The notes beneath the pieces are model-generated. The model did not search any database and was not told where the DNA came from. It saw nothing but the letters and a program-made list of their open reading frames with translations. Of a DNA stretch of 22,704 nt, positions 12,637 to 19,022 are shown one piece after another. A program made the position numbers and the translations under genes. Source of the stretch: DASUSH01 sp036375215 (GTDB taxonomy: Bacteria; Actinomycetota; Thermoleophilia; Solirubrobacterales; 70-9). The stretch lies in contig DASUSH010000002.1 in assembly GCA_036375215.1 (NCBI GenBank), positions 1 to 22,704 on the forward strand. Direction: 5' to 3'. The number at the start of each line of letters is the position of its first letter. Positions within the stretch are counted from its first letter, which is position 1.

Positions 12637-13716
12637 TCACGCGTGCTCGGCTTCCCAGCGGGCGTAGTCGTCGGTGAAGTAGTGCAGGCGGATCTTCTTG
12701 AACTCCGTCGACGAGTAGAGGACGGCGCGGTCGGGGCCGTGCAGGTCGTGCTCGTCGGCGATCGAGTCGAGGATCGCGTCGCACTCCTCCTTCGAGCGCC
12801 CGTGGGCCATCGTGAAGACGCTGTAGGGCCAGTCCTCGTAGGTCGGGCGCTGGTAGCAGTGCGAGATCCCGCGGACCGAGGCCATGCGCCCGCCGACCTC
12901 GAGGATCCGGTCCTCGGGTACCCGCCAGACGCCCATCCCGTTCGCCGAGAACCCGGCGCGGCGATGGAAGAGGATCGCGGCGACGCGGCGCAGGATCTTG
13001 CGGTCGACCATGCCCTCCAGGTGGGCGAGGAAGGCCGGGGTGGTCATCCCGGCCGCGGCGGCAGCGGCGTCGTAGGGACGCTCGACGACCTCCATCGGGC
13101 CCTGCAGCGCGCGGATCACGGCGATGTCGGTGTCGTCGTAGGGCTGGGGCTCGAGCTCCCGCGGCGGGGCCGCCTCGACGGCGGCGGCGAGAGCGTCGGT
13201 GCCCTTCTCCATCTCCAGGTTCATGTTGATCTTGAAGAGGGTCAGCGTCGGCAGCTGCCGGATGGACTCGGCCCCGGTCAGCCGCTGCAGGGCCGCGAGC
13301 GTCCCCTGCAGCCCGAGCTCGGAGTCGGGCGGGGTCGCGATCGTGAACCAGAGGTTGAACTCGTGGGTGCGCAGGTAGTTGTGCGACACGCCGGGATGGG
13401 AGTTGATGATCCGGGCGGCGCGGTGAGGGTGCTCGGCGTCGACCTTGGCCGCGACCAGCATCGACTCGTAGCCGAGCGCGCGGGTGTCGAAGATCGGCGT
13501 GATCTCGCGGATGATGCGCTCGTCGAGCAGGCGCTGGGTGCGTCGCATCGTCTCGTCCACGGCGAGGCCCGCCTCCTGGGCGACGGGCCCGAAGGGCTCG
13601 GCCGCGAGCGGGAAACGCGACTGGAGCAGGTTCATCAGCCGCTTGTCGGTCTCGTCGAGGGGGACCGCCGCCCCGTCCCTGCGCGAGCGGACCTTCGGCT
13701 TTGGCGCTACAGCCAC
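12637..13716 (-). CDS. ahbAB: Fused AhbA-AhbB-type siroheme decarboxylase (AsnC/Lrp-fold)
   Basis: A 359-residue protein made of two AsnC/Lrp-like units (about 20-170 and 193-350), each a small helix-turn-helix-like part plus a RAM-like domain. It is likely to be called a regulator. The first unit has VSHNYLRTHEFNLWFTI (110-126) and FKINMNLEM. The second has HRRAGFSANGMGVWRVPE (251-268), HCYQRPTYEDWPY (286-298), FTMAHGRSKEEC and SSTEFKKIRLHYF. These are signatures of the siroheme decarboxylase subunits AhbA and AhbB (and of NirD/L, G, H), which remove the acetate carboxyls of siroheme to give 12,18-didecarboxysiroheme. Those subunits are usually separate genes. Its position between hemB and hemL supports a tetrapyrrole role. 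The GTG start lies at +1 of a TACCCT hexamer. The radical SAM partners AhbC and AhbD are not in the window. Confidence 0.82.
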   Translation of the reverse strand: MAVAPKPKVRSRRDGAAVPLDETDKRLMNLLQSRFPLAAEPFGPVAQEAGLAVDETMRRTQRLLDERIIREITPIFDTRALGYESMLVAAKVDAEHPHRAARIINSHPGVSHNYLRTHEFNLWFTIATPPDSELGLQGTLAALQRLTGAESIRQLPTLTLFKINMNLEMEKGTDALAAAVEAAPPRELEPQPYDDTDIAVIRALQGPMEVVERPYDAAAAAAGMTTPAFLAHLEGMVDRKILRRVAAILFHRRAGFSANGMGVWRVPEDRILEVGGRMASVRGISHCYQRPTYEDWPYSVFTMAHGRSKEECDAILDSIADEHDLHGPDRAVLYSSTEFKKIRLHYFTDDYARWEAEHA

Positions 13717-13722
13717 GAGGTG

Positions 13723-13728
13723 AGGGTA
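13723..13728 (-). promoter_or_regulatory. Predicted -10 hexamer for leaderless siroheme decarboxylase mRNA
   Basis: The minus strand reads TACCCT, then 6 nt, then the GTG start at 13716, so +1 would fall on the start codon. It lies in the 49-nt gap after hemB. No clear -35 or Shine-Dalgarno sequence is seen. If real, it makes a second transcription entry inside the train. Confidence 0.4.
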
Positions 13729-13765
13729 TCCGGCGCTCGCACCGGGGCGCCGCCGCTCGCCGCGG

Positions 13766-14737
13766 TCACGAGAGCCAGGCGGCCGCGTCCTTCGCGTAAT
13801 AGGTCACGATCATGTCCGCGCCCGCGCGGCGGATCGCAACCAGCGACTCGAGCGCCGCGGCCCGCTCGTCGAGCCAGCCGTTCGCGGCGGCGGCCTTCAG
13901 CATCGAGTACTCGCCGGAGACGTGGTAGGCGGCGACCGGGGCGCCGGTCTCGTCCTTTACCCGGCGGACGACGTCCAGGTAGGGAAGCGCCGGCTTCACC
14001 ATGATCACGTCGGCGCCCTCCTCGAGGTCGAGCTGCGCCTCGCGGACGGCCTCGAGCGCGTTCGCCGGGTCCATCTGGTAGCCACGCCGGTCGCCGAACT
14101 CGGGGGTCGACTCGGCGGCCTCGCGGAACGGCCCGTAGAAGGCGGAGGCGTACTTGGCGCTGTAGGCGACGATCGGCACCTCGGAGTGACCCTCCTCGTC
14201 GAGCTGGACCCGGATCGCCCCGACCCTGCCGTCCATCATGTCGCTCGGCGCGACCGCGTCGGCGCCGGCCTCGGCGTGCGAGATCGCTGTCCGCGCGAGC
14301 AGCTCGACCGAGATGTCGTTGTCGACCTCGCCGTCGCGGACGAAGCCGCAATGGCCGTGCGCGGTGTACTCGCAGAGGCAGACGTCGGTGATCACGACGA
14401 GGTCGGGATGGGCCTCCTTCAGGGCTCGCACGGCCATCTGCACCACGCCCTCGGGGTCGTACGCGCCCGAGCCCGCCTCGTCCTTGTCGGCGGGGATCCC
14501 GAAGAGGAGCACGGCGCCGATCCCGGTGGCCTGGATCTCGGTCGCCTCGGCGACCAGCTCGGAGATCGAGAAGCGCTCGATGCCCGGCATCGACTCGACC
14601 GGCTCGCGCACGTCCGAGCCGGAGACGACGAAAAGCGGCTGGACGAGGTGCGCCGGCGAGAGCTCGGTCTCGCGGACGAGGTCCCGGAGCGTCTCGGTGC
14701 GGCGCATGCGGCGCAGGCGCGTGGCGGGAAAGCTCAC
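13766..14737 (-). CDS. hemB: Delta-aminolevulinic acid dehydratase (porphobilinogen synthase, HemB)
   Basis: A 323-residue TIM-barrel enzyme that condenses two 5-aminolevulinates into porphobilinogen. The N-terminus SFPATRLRRMRRTETLRDL (in full from residue 2) is the family arm. The metal site DVCLCEYTAHGHCG contains the three cysteines of zinc-dependent enzymes. The two active-site lysines are in YSAKYASAFYGPF and IMVKPALPYLD, and HVSGEYSML follows. The frame runs open far upstream, but the GTG at 14735-14737 is the right start: it gives the standard N-terminus and overlaps the metalloprotease stop (GTGA). An inner ATG at 14707 would cut the arm. The enzyme feeds the same pathway as HemL and the siroheme decarboxylase. 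Confidence 0.96.
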   Translation of the reverse strand: MSFPATRLRRMRRTETLRDLVRETELSPAHLVQPLFVVSGSDVREPVESMPGIERFSISELVAEATEIQATGIGAVLLFGIPADKDEAGSGAYDPEGVVQMAVRALKEAHPDLVVITDVCLCEYTAHGHCGFVRDGEVDNDISVELLARTAISHAEAGADAVAPSDMMDGRVGAIRVQLDEEGHSEVPIVAYSAKYASAFYGPFREAAESTPEFGDRRGYQMDPANALEAVREAQLDLEEGADVIMVKPALPYLDVVRRVKDETGAPVAAYHVSGEYSMLKAAAANGWLDERAAALESLVAIRRAGADMIVTYYAKDAAAWLS

Positions 14738-16056
14738 GTGCCCGATTCTAGAGCCGAGTCGTCCGCCAGCCTTCGGGCGAGCTCCGGCGAGGGCGCGTAG
14801 GCGACCGCGGTCCGGCGCCCGTCGACAGCGAGCGCCGCCGCGGCCCCGTCGCCGACCGGGAACGTGAGGCCGTCGCGCCGCCCGCCGCTCAGCCGCTCGG
14901 CGAGGTAGCGCACGGCGGCGGCGGCGAACTCGACGGCCTCCGCGTCGTCCTCCCACTCGTAGACCGCGACGGCCGCCCGGCGGTCGCGGCAGACGCCGCG
15001 GCACGCGGTGCCGCCGCCGGGCAGGCGGAGGGCCTCGAAGGCGCCGCCCTGCCAGCCCTTCGCGGCGCGGGCGGCGACGTCGGAGGGCACCCCGGACGCG
15101 AGGATGACGAGCGCGTCGAGCTCGCCCGACTCGACCGTGGCGAGCGATTGCCATCCCGGCCCGAGTGCGGCGGCGCCGTCTGGCTCCACCCGCTCGCCTT
15201 CCTCGCCGGCGATCCACTTGCCGGGGTGGAGGATCTGCTCGCTCGTCGTCGGCGGGTCTTCGAAGGCGTCGTCGACGAGCTCCCAGCCGCCGCGGCGCTC
15301 GAGCGTCGCGACGAAGTCGGCGCCCGCCGTGTACGGGAAGCGGACCGACGCGACCAGTGCCGGCGGCAGCCCGGCCGCGAGGTTCGCCGGCGAGAGCAGC
15401 GACTTCTCCTCCGCGGCCGGCGAGATCCCGAGGTGGCGGCGCGCGTAGCGACGCTCGACGACGCCGGCGTCGCCCTCGACCAGGGCCGAGAGGGCGATCT
15501 CCCTCTCGCCCGTGACCGAGCCGAGGTCGAGCACGTCGGGATAGTTCTGGTCCTGAAGCGCGTGGTCGAGCTCGTGGGCGGTCACCGACTCGACCCCGCG
15601 CGGTCCCTGGAGCGGCTGCTCGACGAGCACCAGCCGGTTCGACTTCGGGCGGTAGAAGCCGCCGATCAGCTCGCCGACCCCCTCGGTCGCCTGCTCGATC
15701 TCGAAGTCCGGCGTCGCGAGGCCGCTGAGCTTCAGGAAGTCCGCGACCGCGTCGGCCTCCCGCTGCTCGGAGGCGCTCCCCGCGCCCTCCTCGGCCATCT
15801 TCGCCGTCTTCCTGCGCCACTCCCCCGCGGAGAGCGTCCGGACCTCCGGGACCCGCTCGAACTCGAGGTCGCGCAGGCGCTCGAGCCTGGCGGCGATCTC
15901 CTGCGGCGAGGCCGCCTCGTGAGGCGGCGGCGGCTCGGCGGCCGGGGCGGCCGCGCCGGGCGGCGGCGGCCCGTCGGTGAGGGCCAGAGCGGCGGCGAGG
16001 GCGAGGACGATCGCGAAGCTCGCGAGCAGGGGCGGGATCCGCGGGCGCTCTCGCAC
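14734..16056 (-). CDS. Membrane-anchored putative gluzincin-type metalloprotease
   Basis: A 440-residue protein with an N-terminal membrane helix (about 9-27), a Pro/Ala-rich linker (29-48) and a large extracytoplasmic domain. The zinc-binding motif HELDH lies at 161-165 in TAHELDHALQDQNYP. A glutamate that could be the third ligand, Glu194 in ALVEGDA, follows about 30 residues later, a gluzincin-like arrangement. The C-terminal half is not recognised; it holds two cysteines in TACRGVCRD that could form a disulfide. The exact family and substrates are unknown. The GTG start at 16056 lies 10 nt after the ABC permease stop, and the gene's end overlaps hemB by 4 nt (GTGA). It is therefore probably co-transcribed with both, which is odd company for a protease. 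Confidence 0.78.
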   Translation of the reverse strand: MRERPRIPPLLASFAIVLALAAALALTDGPPPPGAAAPAAEPPPPHEAASPQEIAARLERLRDLEFERVPEVRTLSAGEWRRKTAKMAEEGAGSASEQREADAVADFLKLSGLATPDFEIEQATEGVGELIGGFYRPKSNRLVLVEQPLQGPRGVESVTAHELDHALQDQNYPDVLDLGSVTGEREIALSALVEGDAGVVERRYARRHLGISPAAEEKSLLSPANLAAGLPPALVASVRFPYTAGADFVATLERRGGWELVDDAFEDPPTTSEQILHPGKWIAGEEGERVEPDGAAALGPGWQSLATVESGELDALVILASGVPSDVAARAAKGWQGGAFEALRLPGGGTACRGVCRDRRAAVAVYEWEDDAEAVEFAAAAVRYLAERLSGGRRDGLTFPVGDGAAAALAVDGRRTAVAYAPSPELARRLADDSALESGT

Positions 16057-16066
16057 GCCGCCCCGC

Positions 16067-17431
16067 TCAGCCGAAGCGCCGTAGCGCGACGCGCGCGATC
16101 ACGCCGTACGCGGCGGTGAGCACGACCAGGTGGACCAGCGGCAGGACCATGTCCGGCCCGGACTCGTCGAGCGCCCCGGAGAGGGCGTCGAGCGCAGGGT
16201 CGAACGGAAAGGCGGCGCGAACCACCTGGATCACGTCGAAGAGGGCGGCGCCCACGGTGCCCGAGGGGACCAGCGAGAGGAAGGCGATCGGCAGCGAGAG
16301 CATGAAGGCGAGCAGGCTCGCGGCGCGGACCTCGCGGGCCGCCGCGCCGATCGCCGCGCCGAAGGCGGCGAAGCCGGCGCCGCCTGCGATCACGGCGGGG
16401 ATCCAGAACGGGAACCGCGACCAGTCGAGGGAGACGAAGATCGCGAGCCCGGCGAGCATGAGCAGGGTCACGGCCAGGGCGACGGCCACGCCCAGCAGCA
16501 CCTTCTCGGCGAGCAGCTCCCCGCGCGAGACGAGGCTGCGGACGAGGCGCGGGTATGTGTTCTCCTCGCGCTCGAGCGCGAGCGAGCCGGCGACGAGCAG
16601 GACCGTGACGAACATCAGGGTGATCGTCGCCGCGACCGAGATCGCGAAGTTGTCGAGGCCGGGCGCCGCGCCGGAGACCAACTCCTTGTCGACCTGGATC
16701 GGCTCCGCGATCGCGCCCAGGATCGGGATCGCGAAATCGAGGTTCTCGCGGGCCAGGCCGGCGAACTCGATCACCGGCTCGAGGTCGCGCTTCAACCGCG
16801 GGTCGTCGGTTTGCTCGCTGACCGCCGTGAGGATCTCCTCGGTCCGCTCGAGCCCGAGGACGTCGAAGCTCTGGGTGCCGAGGAACGAGAACTCGCCGCC
16901 CTCGAGGAGGAGGTCGAGGTAGCCGGCGGAGCTCTCGGAGATCTGCCGGGAGACGATCAGGTTCGCCTCGGTGATCAGGGTCGAGATCCGGTCCTCGACG
17001 AGCTGCGCCTTGACCGGGTCCTCCTCGTTCACGATCACCTGCACGGTGGGGCTCACCGGGTTGAGGCCGTTGAGCGACTGGACCTGGTCCGCGAAGTCCT
17101 CGGGCAGGATCAGCGCGGCGAGGACCTCGCCGTCCTCGACCATCTTCCGGGCCTCCTCCTCGGAGTCGACGTCGACGCACTCCACGCGACCGCAGAGCTC
17201 GCCTCGGGCGGAGACGGGGTCTACCTCGGAGCCGCCGACCGTAACGTCCTCGCCATCCGGGATCTCGTTGAGGAACGCGACCCGCGGGTCGCTCGGGCCG
17301 GCGGAGAGGGCGAGGCCGATCAGGACCGCGAGGGCGATCGGGTAGAGCACGAGCAGGCCGGTGACGAGCGGCGAGCGCCGCATCACCTGCAGGTCCTTGA
17401 GCAGGAGCCAGCGCATCTGAAAGCGGCGCAC
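16067..17431 (-). CDS. ABC-2 type transporter permease with large extracytoplasmic loop
   Basis: A 454-residue membrane protein with the layout of ABC-2/NatB-like permeases. One helix (about 22-45) comes after a short cytoplasmic start, followed by an extracytoplasmic loop of about 220 residues (roughly 50-285) and a C-terminal block of five or six helices. The block begins with AATITLMFVTVLLVAGSLALEREENTYPRLVRSL (in part); the ERE-NT-LVRSL coupling element is typical of these exporters. The loop has two cysteines (ELCGRVEC) that could pair. The gene follows the ATPase gene after 2 nt, so the two form one transporter. The substrate is unknown; NatAB-like systems export ions, drugs or peptides. 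A GTG at 17431 is used; an ATG five codons in is an alternative. Confidence 0.88.
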   Translation of the reverse strand: MRRFQMRWLLLKDLQVMRRSPLVTGLLVLYPIALAVLIGLALSAGPSDPRVAFLNEIPDGEDVTVGGSEVDPVSARGELCGRVECVDVDSEEEARKMVEDGEVLAALILPEDFADQVQSLNGLNPVSPTVQVIVNEEDPVKAQLVEDRISTLITEANLIVSRQISESSAGYLDLLLEGGEFSFLGTQSFDVLGLERTEEILTAVSEQTDDPRLKRDLEPVIEFAGLARENLDFAIPILGAIAEPIQVDKELVSGAAPGLDNFAISVAATITLMFVTVLLVAGSLALEREENTYPRLVRSLVSRGELLAEKVLLGVAVALAVTLLMLAGLAIFVSLDWSRFPFWIPAVIAGGAGFAAFGAAIGAAAREVRAASLLAFMLSLPIAFLSLVPSGTVGAALFDVIQVVRAAFPFDPALDALSGALDESGPDMVLPLVHLVVLTAAYGVIARVALRRFG

Positions 17432-17433
17432 GC

Positions 17434-18186
17434 TCAGTGGCCTCGGGCGGCGAGGAAGTCGATGAAGGCGCGCTCGAAGGCGCGGTCGGTCGCGGCGCCG
17501 GCCGGCACCGGCTCCGCCTGGTGCAGCTCCGCGACGGTGCCGAAGAAGAGGACGTCGCCGTCGGCGATCACGAGCAGGCGCTCGCCGTAGCGCTCCGCCT
17601 CGGCGATGTTGTGCGTCGAGAAGATCACCGTCGTGCCCTCGGCGGCGAGGCTCGTCAGAAACTCCCAGAGTTGCTCGCGGTTGCGGGGGTCGAGCCCCGT
17701 GGTGGGCTCGTCGAGGAGCAGGATCGCCGGCCGCGAGAGCAGGCCGATCGCGATGTTCACCCGCTGCTGATTCCCGCCGGAGAGCGTCGAGACCTGGTCG
17801 GCGCGGCGGTCGGTCAGGTCGACGCGGGCGAGCAACTCGTCGACGGTCGCCTCGACCTCCTCGACCGCCTCGAGGTTGGCGAACAGGCGCAGATTCTCCT
17901 CGACCGTGAGCCGGCGGTAGAGCGCCGCCTGCTGCGGGACCCAGCCGATCTCGGCGGGCGCGCGGGAGACGCTGCCGCCGTCGGGCTGCTGGATCCCGGC
18001 GATGATCGAGAGCAGCGTCGTCTTGCCGGCGCCGTTCGGGCCGATCACAGCGACCAGCTCACCTCGGCCTGCGCCGAAGCTGACCCCGCGCAGCGCCTCG
18101 CGGTCGCCGAAGCGCTTGCGCAGCTCGCGCGTCTCCACCACCGCGTCGGCGGATCCGGCAGCGGGTGATGGGGACGGTCCGCTCAC
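17434..18186 (-). CDS. ABC transporter ATP-binding protein
   Basis: A 250-residue nucleotide-binding subunit with all sites intact. It has Walker A GPNGAGKTT at 49-57, the Q-loop in WVPQQAALY, the signature LSGGNQQRVNIA at 135-146, Walker B ILLLDEPT at 155-162, a D-loop and switch histidine His192 in STHNIAEAERYG. The order and the GLDPRNREQLWEFL region fit the CcmA/NatA-like export class (ABC-2 partners). It energises the permease encoded 2 nt downstream. The start is GTG at 18186, the first gene of the long minus-strand train. The 44-bp gap to the divergent phosphoesterase gene must hold both promoters; a minus-strand TACCGT (18200-18195) would give a leader of about 2 nt. The N-terminal 15 residues are Ser/Pro/Ala-rich and probably disordered. 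Confidence 0.95.
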   Translation of the reverse strand: MSGPSPSPAAGSADAVVETRELRKRFGDREALRGVSFGAGRGELVAVIGPNGAGKTTLLSIIAGIQQPDGGSVSRAPAEIGWVPQQAALYRRLTVEENLRLFANLEAVEEVEATVDELLARVDLTDRRADQVSTLSGGNQQRVNIAIGLLSRPAILLLDEPTTGLDPRNREQLWEFLTSLAAEGTTVIFSTHNIAEAERYGERLLVIADGDVLFFGTVAELHQAEPVPAGAATDRAFERAFIDFLAARGH

Positions 18187-18218
18187 GGGCGGGAACGGTA
18201 TCGGCGCATTACGCGCTC

Positions 18219-18224
18219 TACGCT
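18219..18224 (+). promoter_or_regulatory. Predicted -10 hexamer for leaderless ymdB-like mRNA
   Basis: TACGCT at 18219-18224 is followed by 6 nt and the GTG at 18231, so +1 would be the first base of the start codon. No Shine-Dalgarno sequence precedes the GTG, and no clear -35 is seen. Confidence 0.4.
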
Positions 18225-18230
18225 GGCCCG

Positions 18231-19022
18231 GTGGTAGTCCTCTTCATCGGCGACATCTGCGGCCGGCCGGGACGGGACGGCCTCGCGGCCGCGATGCCGG
18301 AGCTGCGCGAGCGCTACGGACCCGACCTGGTGATCGCGAACGGCGAGAACTCGGCCGGCGGGCTCGGCATCACGGAGAAGACCGCGCGCAAGATCTTCGA
18401 CGCCGGCGTCGACGTGATCACGACCGGCAACCACGTCTACCGCCACCGCGACGTCTACGGCTACCTCGACCGCGCCGACCGCGTGATCCGGCCGGCGAAC
18501 TACCGGACCGCGAGCCCCGGGCACGGGCACGCGATCGTCGAGGCGGCCGGGCGGCGGGTCTGCGTCATCAACCTGTCCGGGACGGTCTACCTCGACGCCG
18601 CCCGCTCCCCGTTCGACGAGGCCGACGCGCTGCTCGAGCGGCTCGCCGGCGACGCGGACGTCTTCGTCGTCGACTTCCACGCCGAGGTGACGAGCGAGAA
18701 GGTCGCGATGGGCTGGCACCTCGACGGCCGCGTCGCCGCCGTCTGGGGGACGCACACGCACGTACCCACCGCGGACGCCCGCGTCCTCCCCCGCGGGACC
18801 GCGCACATCTCCGACGTCGGGATGACCGGCGCCCGCGACGGCGTGATCGGGGCGAAGAAGGAGCAGGTGCTCCAGGCGTTCCGGACGCAGATGCCGATCC
18901 GCTTCGAGACCGCGACCGAGGACGTCTGGGTGATGGGCGCCGCCGTCGAGGTCGGCGGCGACGGCCTAGCCCGGTCGATCGAGCAGGTGCTGCTGCCGGT
19001 CGCCGACCGACCTGCCACCTGA
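18231..19022 (+). CDS. YmdB-family metallophosphoesterase
   Basis: A 263-residue binuclear metal phosphoesterase of the TIGR00282/YmdB family. Metal-binding blocks are visible: GDICGRPGR at 7-15 with Asp8, NGENSAGG at 37-44, TTGNHVY at 64-70 with Asn67/His68, VDFHAEVTSEK in the middle, and WGTHTHVPTAD with the closing histidines. Bacillus YmdB hydrolyses 2',3'- and 3',5'-cyclic nucleotides and affects biofilm formation; the activity here is inferred. The GTG at 18231 is chosen because it puts the VVLFIGDI strand at the N-terminus as in the family; upstream in-frame sequence is the divergent promoter gap. The last 57 bp overlap the 3' end of the convergent membrane protein gene. The usual neighbour rny is not seen. 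Confidence 0.93.
   Translation: MVVLFIGDICGRPGRDGLAAAMPELRERYGPDLVIANGENSAGGLGITEKTARKIFDAGVDVITTGNHVYRHRDVYGYLDRADRVIRPANYRTASPGHGHAIVEAAGRRVCVINLSGTVYLDAARSPFDEADALLERLAGDADVFVVDFHAEVTSEKVAMGWHLDGRVAAVWGTHTHVPTADARVLPRGTAHISDVGMTGARDGVIGAKKEQVLQAFRTQMPIRFETATEDVWVMGAAVEVGGDGLARSIEQVLLPVADRPAT

Noticed and set aside
9987..12677. Very long open frame (about 896 codons) on the plus strand across qcrA, the HepS-like gene and hemL
   Set aside because: It is antisense to three well-supported genes, is extremely Arg/Gly/Ala/Pro-rich and has no recognisable domain. Long antisense frames are expected at this GC content.
12637..13716. AsnC/Lrp transcriptional regulator controlling haem genes
   Set aside because: The fold is AsnC-like, but both halves carry the siroheme decarboxylase signatures and the gene sits between hemB and hemL, so an enzyme is the better call.
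14738..15820. Long N-terminal extension in frame with hemB
   Set aside because: The extension is Arg/Gly-rich and antisense-like, and lies inside the metalloprotease gene in another frame. The real hemB start is the GTG at 14737.
18181..18230. Sigma-28-like box GCCGATAC on the minus strand before the ABC ATPase gene
   Set aside because: The -10-like box is present, but no TAAA lies 14-16 nt upstream.
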